In this document: piece by piece, positions 4,306 to 6,473 of the stretch
Position numbering within the stretch: position 1 is the stretch's first letter
Layout of the letters: every line of letters starts with the position of its first letter
Assembly: GCA_044432925.1 (NCBI GenBank)
Contig: JAWXUE010000048.1
Coordinates: 1 to 6,473 of the forward strand
DNA from: JAWXUE01 sp044432925
GTDB lineage: Bacteria > Bacillota_I > Bacilli_A > Acholeplasmatales > Anaeroplasmataceae
Reading direction: 5' to 3'
Length of the DNA stretch: 6,473 nt
Notes under the pieces: model-generated
Told to the model about the DNA's origin: nothing
The model's database searches: none
Seen by the model: the letters and a program-made list of their open reading frames with translations, nothing else
Position numbers and translations under genes: made by a program

Positions 4306-4327
4306 AAAAGATTTTGAGCCATATTTC

Positions 4328-4374
4328 GACTTTGACTCTGTCACTCGTAGGTTCGAATCCTCCTAGCCCTGCCA
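4328..4374 (+). other. Partial tRNA-Gln 3' copy, presumed right-end att site
   Basis: It is identical to 247-293 and 1438-1484, again without the 5' half of the tRNA. It marks the right edge of the array; beyond it, R1 similarity lasts only to 4452. Confidence 0.88.
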
Positions 4375-4384
4375 TTTAAACTAT

Positions 4385-4411
4385 ACAACTCTTTTGAGTT
4401 GTTTTTTTATT
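4385..4411 (+). terminator. tRNA-type terminator copy in R1 copy 4
   Basis: The stem 4385-4391 with 4396-4402 and T run are the same as at 304-330. It closes transcription from the array before the surface-protein gene. Confidence 0.85.
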
Positions 4412-4494
4412 TTATATCGATTTTTTTAACAAAAGAAACAAATTATTACATTTTATCAATATACTAATAATAGTTTTTTTCTACTTTTTAAAAA

Positions 4495-4523
4495 TTGAAA
4501 AATAAATTAGAAAATAATATTAG
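4495..4523 (+). promoter_or_regulatory. Possible promoter of the surface-protein gene
   Basis: TTGAAA (4495-4500) and TATTAG (4518-4523) are 17 bases apart, 42 bases before the ATG. The -10 box is a weak match. Confidence 0.35.
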
Positions 4524-4565
4524 ATTTAGTAATAATAGTAATGTAGACAAAAGAAAGGAAATTTT

Positions 4566-5852
4566 ATGAAAAAAATTACATTAACACTATTACTATTAGC
4601 AACACTATTATTTACAACAAATAAGATACAAGCAACATCTACAGTTTATTACGGGGATGATTCATGGGAAAGGTATACTAGTATATACGATACAATGGAT
4701 CATGGGAACAGTTCAGAGGTAAGCTTTAACTTCAAAAAAGGTTACTATATATTCACAGAAGAATATGAAAATATACCTATGTATGTTAAAGTAGGATTTC
4801 AAAAAATTGAAAGCAATAATTTACACATACCAATTTACTCTGAAGATATTAATTATCAACTTTTATATTTAGAAGAAAATGATTATTACAATGTCACTAG
4901 ATATAATGAAATACGAGATTATTTCTCGTCATTTACTACAACTAATGATGGTGATTTATTTTGCTACTATACAGAATATCCATACGACTATACCGCACCA
5001 TACTTTCTAACGACATCACTTACTACATACACAAGTGATAAAGAATCTATTTCAGATATTGTTAAAAGAGTTGTTGCGTATGATAACGTGGATAAAGATG
5101 TGTCACACAACATTGCAATATTATCAGAAAACTATTCATACAATACTTCTGCTGGGGAGAAAGAAATTGTTTTACAAGTAAATGATATATCGGGAAATGT
5201 CGCAACAACAACATTAATCCTTACAGTAATAGATAACTTCAGCCCTTCGATTACTATCAATGATTTATATAGCACTACTAATTTATTACTAAATGAAAAA
5301 GAAATATTAGCTAGTGTAGATGCACAAGACCATTTAGGAAATGATATCGAATTGGAAATAATAAGTGAAAATTACTATGACAACTATAACATTAGTTCAA
5401 CATACGAAATCATTTTATACGGAGAAGATCAGTTTGGCAATGAGTTAAATATCACACAATACATACATGTCTACAATAGTGATTTAGCTTTTTACACATA
5501 TGATCGTAGAACTGTCATCTTCAATGAATATACAGAACTAAGTGACGATGAATTACTTTCGATTTTGAAAAATGTATCATCCGTAGATTACAAATATTTA
5601 ACATACAAAATAGACTCTAGAATTTTAGATGGAATTTCAGAATATTATGTTTTTTTCGAATTATATAATTTAGATGAAATTATTGAAACAAAATTAATAA
5701 TTAAATATAATAATACAAACGAAGTTTCACTTGATAAATTAGAATCAGCACCAAATATAATTAATTACGCTTTACCCGTTATTATTGCAACAGTGAGTTT
5801 ACTTGTATTAACAAACTTCACATACTACATAATAAAACAAAAAAGAGATTAA
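4566..5852 (+). CDS. Secreted, membrane-anchored protein with Ig-like domains, 428 aa
   Basis: A clear signal peptide covers residues 1-23 (KK, then a Leu-rich core, cleavage likely after IQA). The region 24-140 is aromatic and acidic with no recognised fold. Two bacterial Ig-like repeats follow, about 142-222 and 223-303. They carry typical motifs: TAPYF at the start, YDNVDKD, VNDISGN before a final strand ending LTVIDN in the first; SVDAQDHLGND and GEDQFGN in the second, as in DUF5011/HYR-type domains. After a further 95 residues comes one membrane helix (401-423) and the tail KQKRD, so the protein is displayed outside and held in the membrane. AAAGGAA precedes the ATG. No enzyme motif is seen; adhesion or surface-structure roles are plausible. 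It lies outside the cassette array, just right of the last att site. Confidence 0.88.
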   Translation: MKKITLTLLLLATLLFTTNKIQATSTVYYGDDSWERYTSIYDTMDHGNSSEVSFNFKKGYYIFTEEYENIPMYVKVGFQKIESNNLHIPIYSEDINYQLLYLEENDYYNVTRYNEIRDYFSSFTTTNDGDLFCYYTEYPYDYTAPYFLTTSLTTYTSDKESISDIVKRVVAYDNVDKDVSHNIAILSENYSYNTSAGEKEIVLQVNDISGNVATTTLILTVIDNFSPSITINDLYSTTNLLLNEKEILASVDAQDHLGNDIELEIISENYYDNYNISSTYEIILYGEDQFGNELNITQYIHVYNSDLAFYTYDRRTVIFNEYTELSDDELLSILKNVSSVDYKYLTYKIDSRILDGISEYYVFFELYNLDEIIETKLIIKYNNTNEVSLDKLESAPNIINYALPVIIATVSLLVLTNFTYYIIKQKRD

Positions 5853-6226
5853 GTTCTCTTAATAAGTAGATTCTTAATCCCTAATAACATCTTCATGTTA
5901 TTATAGTATTTATTATTTACAAGTGAGTTTAATGTAGATGTATCTAATTTATTCACTTTACAAAATTCAGTTAAAATTGTTATTTTGAAGGTTTGATAAC
6001 TTTTCATACTTAAGCCGAAATCAGTGAGTTTAACAACTGAACTATCTATAGTAATTACACCTTTACTGCTTAGTTTCTTTAACTCTTTACATATTGTTGC
6101 ATATATAACATTAATATTATCTGCAATATCTTTTAAAGTAGTTAATTCATTAGTATATAGAAATTCTACAATTGCTTCTTCGGTTTTTGATAATCTTACT
6201 TCTTCTATTGCTTTTAATCTATCCAT
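5849..6226 (-). CDS. Winged-helix transcriptional regulator, DtxR/MarR-like, 125 aa
   Basis: Residues 12-28 form a first helix (LSKTEEAIVEFLYTNE). The helix-turn-helix follows at about 30-57 (LKDIADNINVIYATICKELK), then a wing with VITIDSSVVKLTDFG at about 57-71, and helical segments to the end that could serve dimerisation. The order resembles DtxR-family proteins, but the His and Glu metal ligands expected after the wing are not visible, so metal sensing is doubtful; MarR/IclR-type relatives remain possible. AGGAGA (6238-6233) precedes the ATG by 6 bases. The gene converges on the surface-protein gene and their stop codons overlap by 4 bases, so the two transcripts are antisense at their 3' ends. 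Three half-sites just upstream suggest autoregulation. Confidence 0.78.
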   Translation of the reverse strand: MDRLKAIEEVRLSKTEEAIVEFLYTNELTTLKDIADNINVIYATICKELKKLSSKGVITIDSSVVKLTDFGLSMKSYQTFKITILTEFCKVNKLDTSTLNSLVNNKYYNNMKMLLGIKNLLIKRT

Positions 6227-6241
6227 TTATAATCTCCTATT

Positions 6242-6266
6242 TACTTTTAATAAAGTATATTACTTT
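6242..6266 (-). promoter_or_regulatory. Candidate operator with three alternating half-sites
   Basis: TACTTT (6242-6247), AAAGTA (6252-6257) and TACTTT (6261-6266) form two overlapping palindromes sharing the middle half-site, with 4- and 3-base gaps. They start 15 bases upstream of the regulator ATG. A -10-like TATACT on the minus strand (6259-6254) overlaps them; no clear -35 box was found. Confidence 0.5.
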
Positions 6267-6358
6267 TTGATCAACAATATACATATTTTAGATTAATTGA
6301 TGGTAATAGAAATAACGAAAATAAAATTGAAATATAGAAAAGTATTAATTATATAATA

Positions 6359-6473
6359 TGTCAATGTAAAATGAAAATGTCTTAAAAATCATTCAAACAT
6401 TAGTGACAAAATTAATAGTTTGAATAGTCTTTATGTTCTTGCTTTGTTATATGATTTGAAAATTTGAACTTTC
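6359..6473. repeat. Right 115-bp terminal inverted repeat
   Basis: It is the exact reverse complement of 4-118. Read outward it starts TGTCAATG at 6359, right behind a TATAAT (6352-6357) that is outside the repeat. The stretch 6297-6358 between the regulator region and this repeat shows no gene. Confidence 0.85.

Larger units (their letters stand above)
3894..4327 (+). repeat. R2 constant 3' module, copy 3
   Basis: It matches 1004-1437 with offset 2890. Differences seen are around 3896, at 3934 (G for T), at 3976 (G for A) and three silent changes in the gene. It leads straight into the att copy at 4328. Confidence 0.92.
4328..4452 (+). repeat. R1 constant 5' module, partial copy 4
   Basis: It matches 247-371 with one difference seen (C at 4381) and then stops sharply at ATTACATT. 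The rest of R1 and any cargo are missing, so this is probably the junction with the original chromosome. Confidence 0.9.

Noticed and set aside
1438..4374. Two extra tRNA-Gln genes
   Set aside because: Both copies lack the acceptor 5' strand, D arm and most of the anticodon 5' strand, so they cannot fold into a tRNA.
247..4452. CRISPR array or satellite repeat
   Set aside because: The repeats are hundreds of bases long, contain genes and terminators, and are irregularly spaced; no short repeat-spacer pattern exists.
6024..6296. 90-codon open frame on the plus strand
   Set aside because: It is the shadow of the minus-strand winged-helix gene; the hydrophobic product is an effect of AT-rich antisense sequence.

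Overview
The window is very AT-rich and reads best in the standard bacterial code: Trp is TGG, and TAA, TAG and TGA all close plausible genes. The Shine-Dalgarno sites are Firmicutes-like (GAGGTG, AAAGGAG, AGGAGA). A secreted protein with Ig-like domains and a DtxR/MarR-like regulator fit a low-GC Firmicute or a standard-code Mollicute relative such as Acholeplasma, Izemoplasmatales or Erysipelotrichales. I cannot name the species.

Layout. The first and last 115 bases (4-118 and 6359-6473) are perfect inverted copies of each other, probably the same end of one multicopy element lying just outside on both sides. Inside, an intact tRNA-Gln(UUG) gene (219-293) with its promoter and terminator heads a tandem array. 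The 3' part of the tRNA gene, from the anticodon stem to CCA, recurs at 1438-1484 and 4328-4374. Both copies have the tRNA terminator behind them and no 5' half, which is the signature of att sites left by serial integration into the 3' end of a tRNA gene. The tRNA and these two copies delimit a 1.19-kb unit (A) and a 2.89-kb unit (B).

The array is built from cassettes. A constant 5' module (R1) holds the att site, a terminator, a decayed short ORF and a start-codon region. Variable cargo of one to three small genes follows, and the last cargo gene always encodes a very short membrane peptide. A constant 3' module (R2) holds an intrinsic terminator, a -10 box overlapping a 17-bp palindrome, a small winged-helix protein gene and its terminator, leading into the next att site. 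Unit A is one complete cassette. Unit B contains a second cassette with a truncated regulator, a third with its own divergent 3' end, and a fourth that is complete on its 3' side. The two full-length regulators (1088-1375 and 3978-4265) encode identical proteins. No integrase, transposase or replication gene is present, so mobility, if any, must come from elsewhere.

Right of the last att site is a gene for a signal-peptide-bearing, C-terminally anchored surface protein with two Ig-like domains (4566-5852). It converges, with a 4-base overlap, on a winged-helix regulator gene on the minus strand (5849-6226). The regulator has three alternating TACTTT/AAAGTA half-sites just upstream of its ribosome binding site. 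The most novel aspect is the tRNA-anchored array of integrase-less mini-cassettes carrying small membrane proteins next to a conserved small regulator.
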